From assembly GCA_964598395.1 (NCBI GenBank), contig CAZRBW010000006.1, positions 20,815 to 84,814 of the forward strand: DNA of 64,000 nt, given 5' to 3'. Shown piece after piece: positions 26,159 to 35,563 of this stretch. The number at the start of each line of letters is the position of its first letter. Within the stretch, counting starts at the first letter, position 1. Source of the DNA: CAXBDP01 sp964598395. GTDB taxonomy: Bacteria > Bacteroidota > Bacteroidia > Cytophagales > Cyclobacteriaceae. Made by a program: the position numbers and the translations under genes. Below the pieces are notes generated by a model. The model was not told the DNA's origin and ran no database searches. It saw only the letters and a list, made by a program, of their open reading frames with translations.

Positions 26159-27949
26159 CTACATACGTTCAGGTACCTCAATACCTAGCAACAACATAGC
26201 ACTCTCAATTGTTTTGGCTGCCTGGCTCGATAGTGCAATTCGCATCGCCATTACAGCAGTATCTTCTTCTTTGAATATAGAATGTACCGTATAAAAGCGG
26301 TTGTATTCTTTCGCCAAATCATACGCGTACTGTGCTATCACAGCTGGATCCATATTTTCACCTGCCAGAGCAATTTTGGTTGGATAGTCTGAAATCACTT
26401 TAATCAAGTCAATTTCTTCAGCTGCCAAATGCTGTTGGGTCTTTACTATTTCAGAACCTGTTTCTATTTCCAACTGTTTTGCTCTTCTCAGGATAGAAGA
26501 AATCCTTGCATAAGTATATTGAATAAATGGAGCTGTAAATCCTTGAAATTCAACAGATTCTTGAGGATTGAATAGTATTCTCTTTTTAGGATCTACTCTG
26601 AGTAAATAGAATTTGACTGCGCCCAACCCTAACTTTCTATATAGCTCTTTTGCCTCTGTTTCATCAAAACCTTCCACTTTGCCCAGTTCTTTGGTATGCT
26701 GTTCTGCGGTATCCAACATCTCTTGCATTAGATCATCCGCATCCACTACAGTTCCCTCCCGCGATTTCATTTTACCAGATGGCAAGTCTACCATTCCGTA
26801 TGACAAATGGTACAATCCATCCGCATAGCTTCTTCCCAATTTTTTTAGAATGGAAAACAAAACCTTAAAATGATAATCTTGCTCATTACCAACTACATAT
26901 ACTGATTTTTCAAACTTAAAATCTCCATACTTCAAATCAGCAGTACCCATATCTTGGGTGATGTATACCGAAGTACCATCTGCTCGAAGAACTAATTTCT
27001 CGTCCATCCCCTCGTCCGTAAGATCCACCCAAACCGAGCCGTCATCCTTCTTGAAAAAGACTCCTTTTTCTAGCCCTTCTTCTACAATATCTTTCCCAAG
27101 TAAATACGTTTCCGATTCGTAATAATACTTATCGAAATGAATTCCCATGGTTTCATAACTCTTGTTGAACCCATCGTAAACCCAGCCATTCATTTTTTTC
27201 CAAAGTGAAATTACTTCCGGATCGTTTGCTTCCCATTTCTGTAGCATCTCTTGAGCCTCGAGTAAGATTGGAGCTTTCTTTTTGGCTTGTTCGGCCTCCA
27301 TTCCATTGGTAACTAACTTCTCAATTTCCTTTTTATACTCTTGATCAAATTTCACATAATACTTACCTGCCAAATGATCTCCCTTGAGTTGGCTTGATTC
27401 TGGTGTCTCGCCGTTTCCATAGCGAATATAGGCTAGCATTGATTTGCAAATATGAATTCCACGGTCGTTCACAAGATTACTCATACTTACATCATAGCCA
27501 TTGGCTACTAGAATTTGAGAAATGCTATGGCCTAAAAAGTTATTGCGTAAATGCCCTAAATGGAGTGGCTTGTTGGTGTTGGGAGATGAAAACTCAACTA
27601 GCACCTTTTTATTAGCGGGAGGATGAATGCCATAATGAGGCGTGTCCAGAATCTCCGCAATAAGACTGAGCCAAACAGTATCGCTCAATTCAATATTTAG
27701 AAAGCCTTTTACTACATTGAAGCTTTTTATTTCATCAATATTTTCAACAAGATATTCACCCAGAATCTTACCAGTTTCTTCTGGGTTCTTCTTTGATAGT
27801 CTTGCGTAGGGAAAAGTTACAAAGGTATGACTTCCAACAAACTCCTTTCGAGTTTCCTGAAGTCCAATTTCAGATATATCTAGCTCAGCGTCAAAGGCAG
27901 CTTTGAATGCGTCAGAAATACTTTTTTTAAGTAAAGAATCTATATTCAT
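26159..27949 (-). CDS. argS: Arginyl-tRNA synthetase
   Basis: 596 residues, class Ia. The HIGH motif is HLGHLRN in SSPNTNKPLHLGHLRN near residue 125. The KMSKS-like loop is GKMKSREGTVV. The N-terminal Add-1 domain and the C-terminal anticodon domain ending in the family-typical VPERM are both complete. Two GCGGGAGG octamers in opposite orientation lie in it (26755, 27615). Arginase is 60 bp upstream on the same strand and arginine decarboxylase diverges from that, so three arginine-using genes are neighbours. Confidence 0.97.
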   Translation of the reverse strand: MNIDSLLKKSISDAFKAAFDAELDISEIGLQETRKEFVGSHTFVTFPYARLSKKNPEETGKILGEYLVENIDEIKSFNVVKGFLNIELSDTVWLSLIAEILDTPHYGIHPPANKKVLVEFSSPNTNKPLHLGHLRNNFLGHSISQILVANGYDVSMSNLVNDRGIHICKSMLAYIRYGNGETPESSQLKGDHLAGKYYVKFDQEYKKEIEKLVTNGMEAEQAKKKAPILLEAQEMLQKWEANDPEVISLWKKMNGWVYDGFNKSYETMGIHFDKYYYESETYLLGKDIVEEGLEKGVFFKKDDGSVWVDLTDEGMDEKLVLRADGTSVYITQDMGTADLKYGDFKFEKSVYVVGNEQDYHFKVLFSILKKLGRSYADGLYHLSYGMVDLPSGKMKSREGTVVDADDLMQEMLDTAEQHTKELGKVEGFDETEAKELYRKLGLGAVKFYLLRVDPKKRILFNPQESVEFQGFTAPFIQYTYARISSILRRAKQLEIETGSEIVKTQQHLAAEEIDLIKVISDYPTKIALAGENMDPAVIAQYAYDLAKEYNRFYTVHSIFKEEDTAVMAMRIALSSQAAKTIESAMLLLGIEVPERM

Positions 27950-28009
27950 CAGATTAATTTTAATAGGTCAAATGCTTCAATTATGATGCTTAATATCACA
28001 TTATTGATA

Positions 28010-28960
28010 CTAGAAATTGCTAACTAGCGATTTGGTGGTTTCTTCAAGAATATCAAAAGCAGCTTCGGCTGTTACGTTTTCATGATCGAAAGTTGGGTTT
28101 ACTTCCACTATTTCCCAGCAGCAAACTCGCTTGTCCTTTATCAACTCTTTATTCATTTCCATAGCTTGATCAATACTCAATCCATTTTCTACAGGCGTAC
28201 CAGTACCCGATGAAATATGAGAATCTAGGCTATCGACATCAAAGGATATGTATATTTGTTCGCAATCATTTAGGTATTCAAGGGCTTCTCTACAAACCGT
28301 TGAAATTCCTCTATTATTTATATCACGGATGGAAAAGTTCGGAATTTTGTATTTTTCAATCAGAAAATCTTCTGGAGCCTCGGTAGATCTTACGCTCATG
28401 AAAACAATATCAGAAGGATTAATTTTTCGGCCTGAAATTCCAATCTCCTTTATGTTTTCCCAATGCTTTTTAGTTACTTCATCAATATCATTCACTTTGC
28501 AATCCAAATTATCTAAGCCACAAACCATGGCAAGTGGCATTCCGTGCATATTGCCAGACGGTGTTGTGTATGGCGAATGCATATCAGCGTGTGCATCAAT
28601 CCAGATCACTCCTAATCTTTTATCAGGTGCAGCAGCTTTCAAACCGCAAATAGTCCCAGCAGCAGTTGAATGATCTCCAGCAAGAATGATAGGAAATTTG
28701 CCTTTTAGTCTTTCTTTTTTTACTGTCGCAGAAACTCTATCGAGCATTGTAAATACGCCATCTATGTATTTTGCAAAAGGAAAAATATTCCCTTTGTAGA
28801 GCATATCATTTTCATCTTTTACACTAATAGGGTCATATTCAGCGAAAAAGGTAGATTTTTTATCCAAGCTAGCTATTTTCAAAGCATCTACACCTAAACT
28901 TGCTCCTCTGGTGCCTGCCGCTATTTCTGACTTAACTTCTATTAATTTTATGGGTCTCAT
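28010..28960 (-). CDS. Arginase
   Basis: 316 residues, ureohydrolase fold with a dinuclear Mn site. Ligand motifs are GDHST, IDAHADMHSP and SFDVDSLD. The SGNMHGMPLA motif following DAHAD is the arginase pattern (substrate loop), whereas agmatinases have a different loop, so arginine to ornithine plus urea is the preferred call. Formimidoylglutamase or agmatinase remains possible. A 7-of-8 match to the -7 box (CATCTTTG, 28965-28972 on the minus strand) lies 4 bp before its ATG. The gene may share a transcript with argS. Confidence 0.8.
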   Translation of the reverse strand: MRPIKLIEVKSEIAAGTRGASLGVDALKIASLDKKSTFFAEYDPISVKDENDMLYKGNIFPFAKYIDGVFTMLDRVSATVKKERLKGKFPIILAGDHSTAAGTICGLKAAAPDKRLGVIWIDAHADMHSPYTTPSGNMHGMPLAMVCGLDNLDCKVNDIDEVTKKHWENIKEIGISGRKINPSDIVFMSVRSTEAPEDFLIEKYKIPNFSIRDINNRGISTVCREALEYLNDCEQIYISFDVDSLDSHISSGTGTPVENGLSIDQAMEMNKELIKDKRVCCWEIVEVNPTFDHENVTAEAAFDILEETTKSLVSNF

Positions 28961-29025
28961 TTTGCAAAGATGTTAAAAATTGGCCATTATTGCAGTCTTT
29001 TTCAATTTTGGAATATACGTAAAGG

Positions 29026-30432
29026 ATGAAAAGTTACATTGATTTGATTGAGCAAACCTTCGATTTTCCTACACAGGAATTTAGAGTCGAAGAGAACGAG
29101 TTATTTTTTAATGATGTCCCGCTAATGGACGTCATAAAAGAGTATGGAACTCCACTAAAACTAACCTACCTTCCGCGTATATCGCAGAATATCCAAAATT
29201 CGAAACGGTTCTTTAGAAACGCCATCAAGAAAAGGAAGTACGAAGGCACATATACCTATTGTTATTGTACCAAATCATCCCATTTTTCCTTTGTAATGGA
29301 GGAAGCTCTCAAAAATGATATTCATATCGAAACCTCAAGTGCTTTTGATATTCCAATCATCCGGAGATTGCATGAGGAAGGCAAAATCAGTAAAAATATT
29401 TTCATCCTTTGTAATGGTTTTAAAAGACCATTGTACACAGAGTATATAAGCGGCCTGTTGAATGATGGTTTTTCTCGTTGTATTCCGATTTTAGATAACC
29501 TGAAAGAACTTGATTACTACGAGAAAAATGTAAAAGGAAATTACCAAGTTGGGATAAGGATGGCTGCAGATGAAGAGCCAAACTTTGAGTTTTATACCTC
29601 CCGCCTTGGCATCCGCTACAATGATGTTGTGCAACATTATCAAGAGAAAATAAAGCCTAGCAAAAAAGCGAAGCTTAAGTTATTGCACTTTTTTATAAAT
29701 ACAGGAATTAAAGACACCGCTTATTACTGGAGTGAGCTAAGCAGATTTATGTACAAATACTGCGAGCTTAAGAAAATTTGCCCTGATTTGGACACAATTG
29801 ACATTGGAGGAGGTTTCCCAATCAAAACCAGCTTAACATTTGAATACGATTATCAATATATGGTAGATCAAATCATTGAAAATATTCAGTGGATTTGCCA
29901 GAAAAATGCTGTGCCAGTTCCAAATATCATGACGGAATTTGGCAGCTATACTGTAGGCGAAAGCGGTGCGGTGTTGTATTCAGTTCTAGATCAAAAACTC
30001 CAAAATGATAAGGAACTTTGGTATATGATCGACGGCTCATTTATTACACATTTACCAGATGCTTGGGGGCTCAACCAGAAATACATAATGCTGGCTGTCA
30101 ATAAATGGGAAGATCCTTTCCATAGAGTGAACTTGGGTGGCTTAACTTGTGATAGCATGGATTACTACAACTCAGAGGCCCATACTTCTGAGGTGTTTAT
30201 GCCAAAAATTCAAGACTCAGAACAATTGTATCTAGGCTTTTTCCATACTGGTGCTTATCAGGAATCACTTGGTGGTTATGGTGGAATTCAGCATTGCTTA
30301 ATTCCCGCTCCTAAGCATGTGATCATTGATAGAGACAAAGATGGAAAATTCAATTACAAACTTTTTGCTCCTGAGCAGGTAAGTGAGTCTATGTTGAAAA
30401 CACTAGGCTACGCACCTAAAAGTTCAGAATAA
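29026..30432 (+). CDS. Biosynthetic arginine decarboxylase (PLP fold type III)
   Basis: 468 residues. The alanine-racemase-like barrel has the PLP lysine in YCYCTKSSHFSF, the glycine loop IDIGGGFPIKTSL, and the C-terminal beta domain with the CDSMD segment that binds the substrate amine. Length is shorter than E. coli SpeA (about 650), as usual for the Bacteroidota form. The product is agmatine, leading to polyamines. It diverges from arginase across 65 bp, so the two enzymes draw on the same arginine pool. Its last 17 bp overlap tail-to-tail with the minus-strand HAD gene. Confidence 0.87.
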   Translation: MKSYIDLIEQTFDFPTQEFRVEENELFFNDVPLMDVIKEYGTPLKLTYLPRISQNIQNSKRFFRNAIKKRKYEGTYTYCYCTKSSHFSFVMEEALKNDIHIETSSAFDIPIIRRLHEEGKISKNIFILCNGFKRPLYTEYISGLLNDGFSRCIPILDNLKELDYYEKNVKGNYQVGIRMAADEEPNFEFYTSRLGIRYNDVVQHYQEKIKPSKKAKLKLLHFFINTGIKDTAYYWSELSRFMYKYCELKKICPDLDTIDIGGGFPIKTSLTFEYDYQYMVDQIIENIQWICQKNAVPVPNIMTEFGSYTVGESGAVLYSVLDQKLQNDKELWYMIDGSFITHLPDAWGLNQKYIMLAVNKWEDPFHRVNLGGLTCDSMDYYNSEAHTSEVFMPKIQDSEQLYLGFFHTGAYQESLGGYGGIQHCLIPAPKHVIIDRDKDGKFNYKLFAPEQVSESMLKTLGYAPKSSE

Positions 30433-30925
30433 AATTTGTCGCATCAGTCAATGATTTAGCTGAAAAGTAAGGTAGGGAATTAAGTTTATCATTTATTAAG
30501 ATTCCTTTGATGCCGAGTTTTTCAGCAGGTTGTAGATCTCTTAATTGATCGCCAATCATCCAAGATTTGGCTGGATCTATTTTGTATTTGCCCATAGCAC
30601 GTTCAAAAAGCAATGTTCCTGGCTTGCGCCCCAAAGAATTGGTGTAATCGGGATGGTATGGACTATAATATATAGCATCGATTAGTCCTCCCGCTTCTCT
30701 TTGGAGTTTAAGATGGCAATTGTAAATATCAGATTTTGTGTAAATCCCTTTTGCAATTCCTCCTTGGTTGGTTATTACAATTAATTGAAAGCCTGCATTT
30801 TTGAGTTTTTGCAAGCAAGGAAACACTTCTTCTGGAACAATAAAATCATCGACTTTATAAGTATATTCGCCACGCTCTTGATTAAGCACTCCATCACGAT
30901 CAAGAAAAACACAAGGATTATTCAA
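30416..30925 (-). CDS. HAD-IIIA phosphatase, GmhB/HisB-N-like, TTG start
   Basis: 169 residues. Catalytic Asp9 and Asp11 are in CVFLDRDGVLN, the Thr/Ser motif is in LIVITNQGGIAKG, and the Lys and Asp-Asp motifs are in GRKPGTLLFERAMG and MIGDQLRDLQPAEKLG. This is the pattern of D-glycero-D-manno-heptose-1,7-bisphosphate phosphatases in LPS heptose synthesis. A zinc-binding cysteine set is not evident, so the substrate is uncertain. The only start after the upstream in-frame stop is TTG at 30925. Its 3' end overlaps the arginine decarboxylase gene by 17 bp in antiparallel orientation. Confidence 0.85.
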   Translation of the reverse strand: MNNPCVFLDRDGVLNQERGEYTYKVDDFIVPEEVFPCLQKLKNAGFQLIVITNQGGIAKGIYTKSDIYNCHLKLQREAGGLIDAIYYSPYHPDYTNSLGRKPGTLLFERAMGKYKIDPAKSWMIGDQLRDLQPAEKLGIKGILINDKLNSLPYFSAKSLTDATNFILNF

Positions 30926-31046
30926 TCTGTTTCAAGGTTTGTTTTGCCGTATCAAGTAAGCGAAATATCTTGTGAAAGAAAATTGGCAACAGCATTGAAA
31001 AAATGAATATTTTTGGAAATGGAGTTTACACACTCAAAATAGTCTA

Positions 31047-31817
31047 ATGAGCGATTCCCTAGTTCTGATACCCACATACAACGAAAAAGAAAATATTGAG
31101 GCCATTATCAGAAAGGTAATGTCCTTGCCTAAACTCTTTCATGTATTGATTATAGATGATGGATCGCCAGATGGAACCGCTGAAATCGTCAAAAAACTAC
31201 AAACTGAGTTTTCGGATAAGCTTTTTATCCTTGAAAGAAAAGGAAAACAAGGTTTAGGTACAGCCTATATTGCTGGTTTTAGATATGGACTTGATAATGG
31301 CTATCAATTTATATTTGAAATGGACGCTGATTTTTCGCACAATCCTGAAGACCTTATTCACTTACATAATGCTTGTGCTGTTGAAGGTTTTGATATGAGT
31401 GTGGGTTCGCGCTATATAAATGGAGTAAATGTGGTCAATTGGCCAATGGGCAGGGTATTGATGTCGTACTTCGCAAGTTATTATGTTCGCTTTGTAACTG
31501 GATTAGATATACAAGACACCACTGCTGGATTCAAGTGCTATAAGCGGGAGGTTTTGGAAACTATTGACCTAGATAAAATTAAGTTTGTAGGTTATGCTTT
31601 TCAAATCGAAATGAAATTCACCACTTGGAAATATGGTTTCAAAATAAAAGAAGTACCTATCATATTTACAGATCGCACAAAAGGCCAATCAAAGATGTCG
31701 ACAGGAATTTTCAAGGAAGCCTTTATGGGTGTTATCCAAATGAAGATCAGAAGTTTGTTTAGAGATTATCAGACAACTAGTCAAAGCGAATTGACTGAAC
31801 AGGCTGAACTTGGGTAA
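31047..31817 (+). CDS. Polyprenol-phosphate mannosyltransferase-like glycosyltransferase (GT2)
   Basis: 256 residues, GT-A fold. LIPTYNEKENIEAI, LIIDDGSPDGTAE, the metal motif EMDADFSHNPED and DTTAGFKCYKREVLE match dolichol/polyprenol-phosphate mannose synthases. These transfer a sugar from a nucleotide donor to a lipid-phosphate carrier at the inner membrane. No C-terminal membrane helices are present, as in the catalytic-only form. Its last 41 bp overlap the converging permease gene. A GCGGGAGG at 31544 encodes part of KREV. Confidence 0.9.
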   Translation: MSDSLVLIPTYNEKENIEAIIRKVMSLPKLFHVLIIDDGSPDGTAEIVKKLQTEFSDKLFILERKGKQGLGTAYIAGFRYGLDNGYQFIFEMDADFSHNPEDLIHLHNACAVEGFDMSVGSRYINGVNVVNWPMGRVLMSYFASYYVRFVTGLDIQDTTAGFKCYKREVLETIDLDKIKFVGYAFQIEMKFTTWKYGFKIKEVPIIFTDRTKGQSKMSTGIFKEAFMGVIQMKIRSLFRDYQTTSQSELTEQAELG

Positions 31818-32991
31818 CCCTGCGAAGCGGAAGGAATAAGGAGAACAGCACTAGGAGGATCGTAACTACATTGATCAAAATAATAGGCAATAGGCTCCAC
31901 TGAATAGGAACAAACTCCATAAAATAGTTTTCAGGATCTAGCTTAATCACTTGCCATTTGTATTGTATAAAGGCTAGGCTACAGCCGATCAAATTGCCAA
32001 TTAATATTCCTTTGAATAAAATCCGAGAACCCAATACCCAAAAAACTCTGCGGATAAGTTGATCTTCCCCTCCCATTGCCTTCAATATACCAATCATATT
32101 GGTGCGCTCCATAATCATAATAAAGAGAACCGAAACCATGTTGAAACAAGCAACAAATAGAATTAGTCCTAAGAATATATTTACATTATTAGTTATAATC
32201 TGAAGCCAATCGAAAGTTTCTAAATATTTTCGCTTGATGCTTTCGAAGTAAAATTCGTATCCAGCCCAATCTTCCAAGTGAGCAATTACTGAGGGAATGT
32301 CCTCTTCGGAATTGAGGTAAATTTCCATTCCTCCAGCTTCATCTTCAGTCCAGTCATTCAATCTCCTGATCATCCCGATATCGCCAATGATAATTTGCTT
32401 ATCAAAATCCTCAAAGCCAGTAGAATAAATTCCTACAATCTCCAACCTGCGAGCTCTTGGTGGATCTTGAAAGAAAAATGCATTTACATTCATACCTAAC
32501 TCAAGCCTCATTCGGCGAGCTAAAATCTCGCTAATGAGCACTTGCATGGTGTAACCAGTCGAATCGAATTGAATGAAGTTTCCTTGTTTAATATACTTCT
32601 GAAAATTTTCCACCTTATAATGGGCGGGCAAACCTTTGATTACAATCCCTTCTACTTCGTCATCCACCCGCAATAAGGCAGGTTTGGAAGCAACTTCAAT
32701 TACCTGATTTACAGCAGGCAAATCTTCCAGCTCTTGCCATTTATCTAAATTATTTATGGGATTTTCCTCAAAAGAACCCGATAAGGTGAATTTACTTACA
32801 TGTACATGACCAGAGAAATCGAAAATCTTTTGCTTGATTTCATTTCGAAAACCATCTAAAATTAAAAAAGAAACGAGCATAATGGCAACTCCCATTGCTA
32901 TACCTGCAACGGCGATACGGTAAACAAGAGCAGAAAATTTACCGCTCCCCTTAATGCTTATTTTCTGCGCTATAAAAAATGCTAAATTCAA
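31777..32991 (-). CDS. FtsX-like ABC transporter permease (LolC/LolE family), TTG start
   Basis: 404 residues. One N-terminal membrane helix (about 20-45, VYRIAVAGIAMGVAIMLVSFLILDGF) is followed by a large periplasmic domain (about 50-265). Three helices close to the C-terminus follow, including NIFLGLILFVACFNMVSVLFIMI. The N-terminal MNLAFFIAQKIS is typical of LolC/E-type proteins, which supports TTG 32991 as the start codon. Such permeases work with an ATPase such as LolD, absent here, to release lipoproteins from the inner membrane. The C-terminus overlaps the glycosyltransferase gene by 41 bp. Confidence 0.88.
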   Translation of the reverse strand: MNLAFFIAQKISIKGSGKFSALVYRIAVAGIAMGVAIMLVSFLILDGFRNEIKQKIFDFSGHVHVSKFTLSGSFEENPINNLDKWQELEDLPAVNQVIEVASKPALLRVDDEVEGIVIKGLPAHYKVENFQKYIKQGNFIQFDSTGYTMQVLISEILARRMRLELGMNVNAFFFQDPPRARRLEIVGIYSTGFEDFDKQIIIGDIGMIRRLNDWTEDEAGGMEIYLNSEEDIPSVIAHLEDWAGYEFYFESIKRKYLETFDWLQIITNNVNIFLGLILFVACFNMVSVLFIMIMERTNMIGILKAMGGEDQLIRRVFWVLGSRILFKGILIGNLIGCSLAFIQYKWQVIKLDPENYFMEFVPIQWSLLPIILINVVTILLVLFSLFLPLRRVTQVQPVQSIRFD

Positions 32992-33042
32992 TTTTTGAAT
33001 ATATTAGGAATCAAAATTGCTAAATTTCACAAAAACTACCCC

Positions 33043-34191
33043 ATGATTAAGTCATTCCTTGGAATAATAATTTCGCTACTCATTACTTTTCAAGTAAACG
33101 CACAGCAAATTCAAACTGGAGCGGAGCAAATGAACGAATATTTACCCATGCTTCAAGGTAAAAATGTAGGAATGATTGTGAATCATACTTCAACCATTGG
33201 CCAAACGCACTTGGTAGATTCATTGCTAACAAGAGGCATTAGAATACGGAAAATATTTGCGCCAGAACATGGCTTTAGAGGAGATGCTGATGCAGGTGAA
33301 TCGGTGAAATCAGGCACTGATACAAAGACTGGCCTGCCCATAATCTCACTTTATGGCTCCAACAAAAAACCAAGCAAGGCACAACTTGAAGGAATTGACA
33401 TTTTGATTTTTGATATTCAAGACGTTGGTGTTCGTTTTTATACCTATATAAGCACTATGCATTATGCGATGGAAGCAGCTGCTGAGCAAAATATTCCATT
33501 TATGGTATTAGATCGACCAAACCCTTTGGGAGATTATGTGGATGGTCCAGTCTTGGAAATGCAGCATTCATCATTTGTAGGAATGCATCCGATTCCTGTG
33601 GTACATGGACTTACGGTCGGCGAACTTGCCAAAATGATAAATGGAGAGGGATGGCTGGCAAAAAGTGTGAAAACAGACCTAACTATTATTAAAGCCAAAA
33701 ATTACACCCACCAAAGTAAATATGAGCTGCCTATAAAGCCCAGTCCTAATTTACCAAATTACCAATCTGTTAGACTTTATCCCTCCTTATGTTTCTTTGA
33801 AGGAACAGATATTTCGGTTGGAAGAGGAACAATGGAGCCTTTTCAAATAATAGGCTTCCCTGATAAAAAATATGGTCAGTTTTCTTTTAAACCTGTAAGC
33901 ATTGAGGGCATGTCGAAAAACCCACCTCACGAGAATAAAATTTGTTATGGCTTGGATCTGCGGGAGGTTAATCCACCCGCCAAATTAGATTTGGAGTATC
34001 TCATCAGCTTTTACAATAAATCAGGTAAAGGTGAAGCTTTCTTCAACAATTTCTTTGTGAATCTTGCCGGCACCAAGGTATTAAAACAACAGATTATTGA
34101 CGGTAAGTCTGCAGAGGAGATCCGAAACAGCTGGTCACCAGACTTAAAAACCTATCAAAATTTGAGAAGCAAATATTTACTGTATCCTTAA
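33043..34191 (+). CDS. DUF1343 protein, NamZ-type exo-beta-N-acetylmuramidase
   Basis: 382 residues from ATG 33043, which gives a clean signal peptide (MIKSFLGIIISLLITFQVNA); the upstream TTG extension is rejected. DUF1343 signatures include VGMIVNHTSTIG, FAPEHGFRGDADAGE, DILIFDIQDVGVRFYTYISTM, LDRPNPLGDYVDGP and CFFEGTDISVGRGT. The family is now known to include NamZ enzymes that release terminal MurNAc from peptidoglycan fragments, so a periplasmic wall-recycling role is likely. It diverges from the LolC/E-like gene. Confidence 0.9.
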   Translation: MIKSFLGIIISLLITFQVNAQQIQTGAEQMNEYLPMLQGKNVGMIVNHTSTIGQTHLVDSLLTRGIRIRKIFAPEHGFRGDADAGESVKSGTDTKTGLPIISLYGSNKKPSKAQLEGIDILIFDIQDVGVRFYTYISTMHYAMEAAAEQNIPFMVLDRPNPLGDYVDGPVLEMQHSSFVGMHPIPVVHGLTVGELAKMINGEGWLAKSVKTDLTIIKAKNYTHQSKYELPIKPSPNLPNYQSVRLYPSLCFFEGTDISVGRGTMEPFQIIGFPDKKYGQFSFKPVSIEGMSKNPPHENKICYGLDLREVNPPAKLDLEYLISFYNKSGKGEAFFNNFFVNLAGTKVLKQQIIDGKSAEEIRNSWSPDLKTYQNLRSKYLLYP

Positions 34192-34285
34192 TTGCCTAAA
34201 GCTGTGATTACCATTTGACGAATTTACATATTGTTTAATGTCTTTTCTTAGTACATTAGGGAAATAACCACAACCCTAAACTATT

Positions 34286-35518
34286 ATGAAAAGAGCAATT
34301 ATTTCCACCCTTGTTTTATGCTTTATTGCATTTGTTGGACATTCACAGCCGATTCCTCAAAAAAAATATGCCCTAATAAATGGTCATGTAGTAGATGCTG
34401 TGAATGAACGAATCTCGAACAATACAATGGTGCTTGTTTCCAATGGTAAAATCGAACGACTAGTGCCCAACAACAATTCAGCTCCTACCGGATATGAAGT
34501 CATAGATTTAGAAGGACGTTATATTTTACCGGGCATGATGGATGCCCATACACATTTGAATTCCCTTGCCGCTGCCAGAAGAGCATTGCATTCAGGTGTA
34601 ACAACTGTAAGAAGTTCAAGCGTGCCATTTTTTCAAGATGTGAGCATAAAACGACTTGCCGATGAAGGACGCATTGCTGGGCCAGACATGGTGCCTTGCG
34701 GTGTATTTGTTTCTCCAGATTTGGGCGATACTGTATTGGCCGACCCAGAACTTGCTGCCCTTTTCGATGGAGTTACAACCGAGGAAGCATTAAAACTTTT
34801 GGTGAATGTAAACATTGATCGTGGAGTACAAGTGATTAAAACGAGAGGTACCGAGCGAGCTGGACTTCCCGATACTGACCCAAGAAAACAAACCTACACA
34901 GAGGCTCAATTAAAAATTGTAATTGACGAAGCGGCTAAAAGAAACGTGCCCGTACAAATACATGCTCATGGCGATGAAGGTGCTTATGCCGCTGTAAAAG
35001 CTGGAGCGTTGAGTATTGAACATGGTACCTATTTGAGTGAAAGAACCTTGAGACTTATGAAAGAAAAGGGCTGTTATTTAGTTCCTACATTTAGTACAGT
35101 ATATGATTTGACCCAACCAGGTGGCGATTATGATGATCCTATATTAAGAAATCGTGGCAGACATATGCTACCCGCATTAAAAGAAACTGTATTAAAAGCA
35201 CGTGAATTGGGCGTAACAATAGTAACCGGAGCCGATACTGGATATGGACCATACAGCTTAACAAGAGTAAGTCATGAAATCACTTTCTACGTAGAAATGG
35301 GGTTTTCTCCTTATGAAGCAATTCGGACATCTACTGTAAATGCTGCCAAACTACTTGGTATTGCTGACAAAACAGGTAAACTTGAAGCAGGCTTCGAAGC
35401 AGATTTGATCGTTGTGAATTCAAATCCAATAGAAAACATATTGGCTATTCAAGATGTATTGCTTGTATTGAGCAATGGCAGAATGGGCATGAATAGAATG
35501 CCATTTGGTATAGAATAA
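34286..35518 (+). CDS. Exported amidohydrolase (imidazolonepropionase-like)
   Basis: 410 residues with signal peptide MKRAIISTLVLCFIAFVGHSQ. The metal-dependent amidohydrolase barrel has His88 and His90 in MMDAHTHLN, the bridging Lys in VIKTRGTE, and His residues in IHAHGDEGAY and IEHGTYL. The catalytic Asp lies in VTGADTGYGP. The C-terminal ADLIVVNSNPIENI strand is typical. Exported members often act as peptidases or prolidases on small amides, but the substrate is unknown. It is followed by fmt after a clear promoter box, so it is probably a separate unit. Confidence 0.88.
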   Translation: MKRAIISTLVLCFIAFVGHSQPIPQKKYALINGHVVDAVNERISNNTMVLVSNGKIERLVPNNNSAPTGYEVIDLEGRYILPGMMDAHTHLNSLAAARRALHSGVTTVRSSSVPFFQDVSIKRLADEGRIAGPDMVPCGVFVSPDLGDTVLADPELAALFDGVTTEEALKLLVNVNIDRGVQVIKTRGTERAGLPDTDPRKQTYTEAQLKIVIDEAAKRNVPVQIHAHGDEGAYAAVKAGALSIEHGTYLSERTLRLMKEKGCYLVPTFSTVYDLTQPGGDYDDPILRNRGRHMLPALKETVLKARELGVTIVTGADTGYGPYSLTRVSHEITFYVEMGFSPYEAIRTSTVNAAKLLGIADKTGKLEAGFEADLIVVNSNPIENILAIQDVLLVLSNGRMGMNRMPFGIE

Positions 35519-35549
35519 ATTTTTGTTGGAATAAGGTATCTGCAAAACC

Positions 35550-35557
35550 TACCTTTG
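35550..35557 (+). promoter_or_regulatory. Putative -7 box of fmt-folA
   Basis: TACCTTTG matches TAnnTTTG exactly. A TTG (35526-35528) lies 21 bp upstream as a -33 element. The box ends 6 bp before the fmt ATG, so the transcript would have a 2-3 nt leader. Confidence 0.55.
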
Positions 35558-35563
35558 TGCTGT

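Noticed and set aside
32995..33042. TTG 32995 as the start of the NamZ gene
   Set aside because: ATG 33043 begins a standard signal peptide and leaves room for a promoter between the divergent genes.
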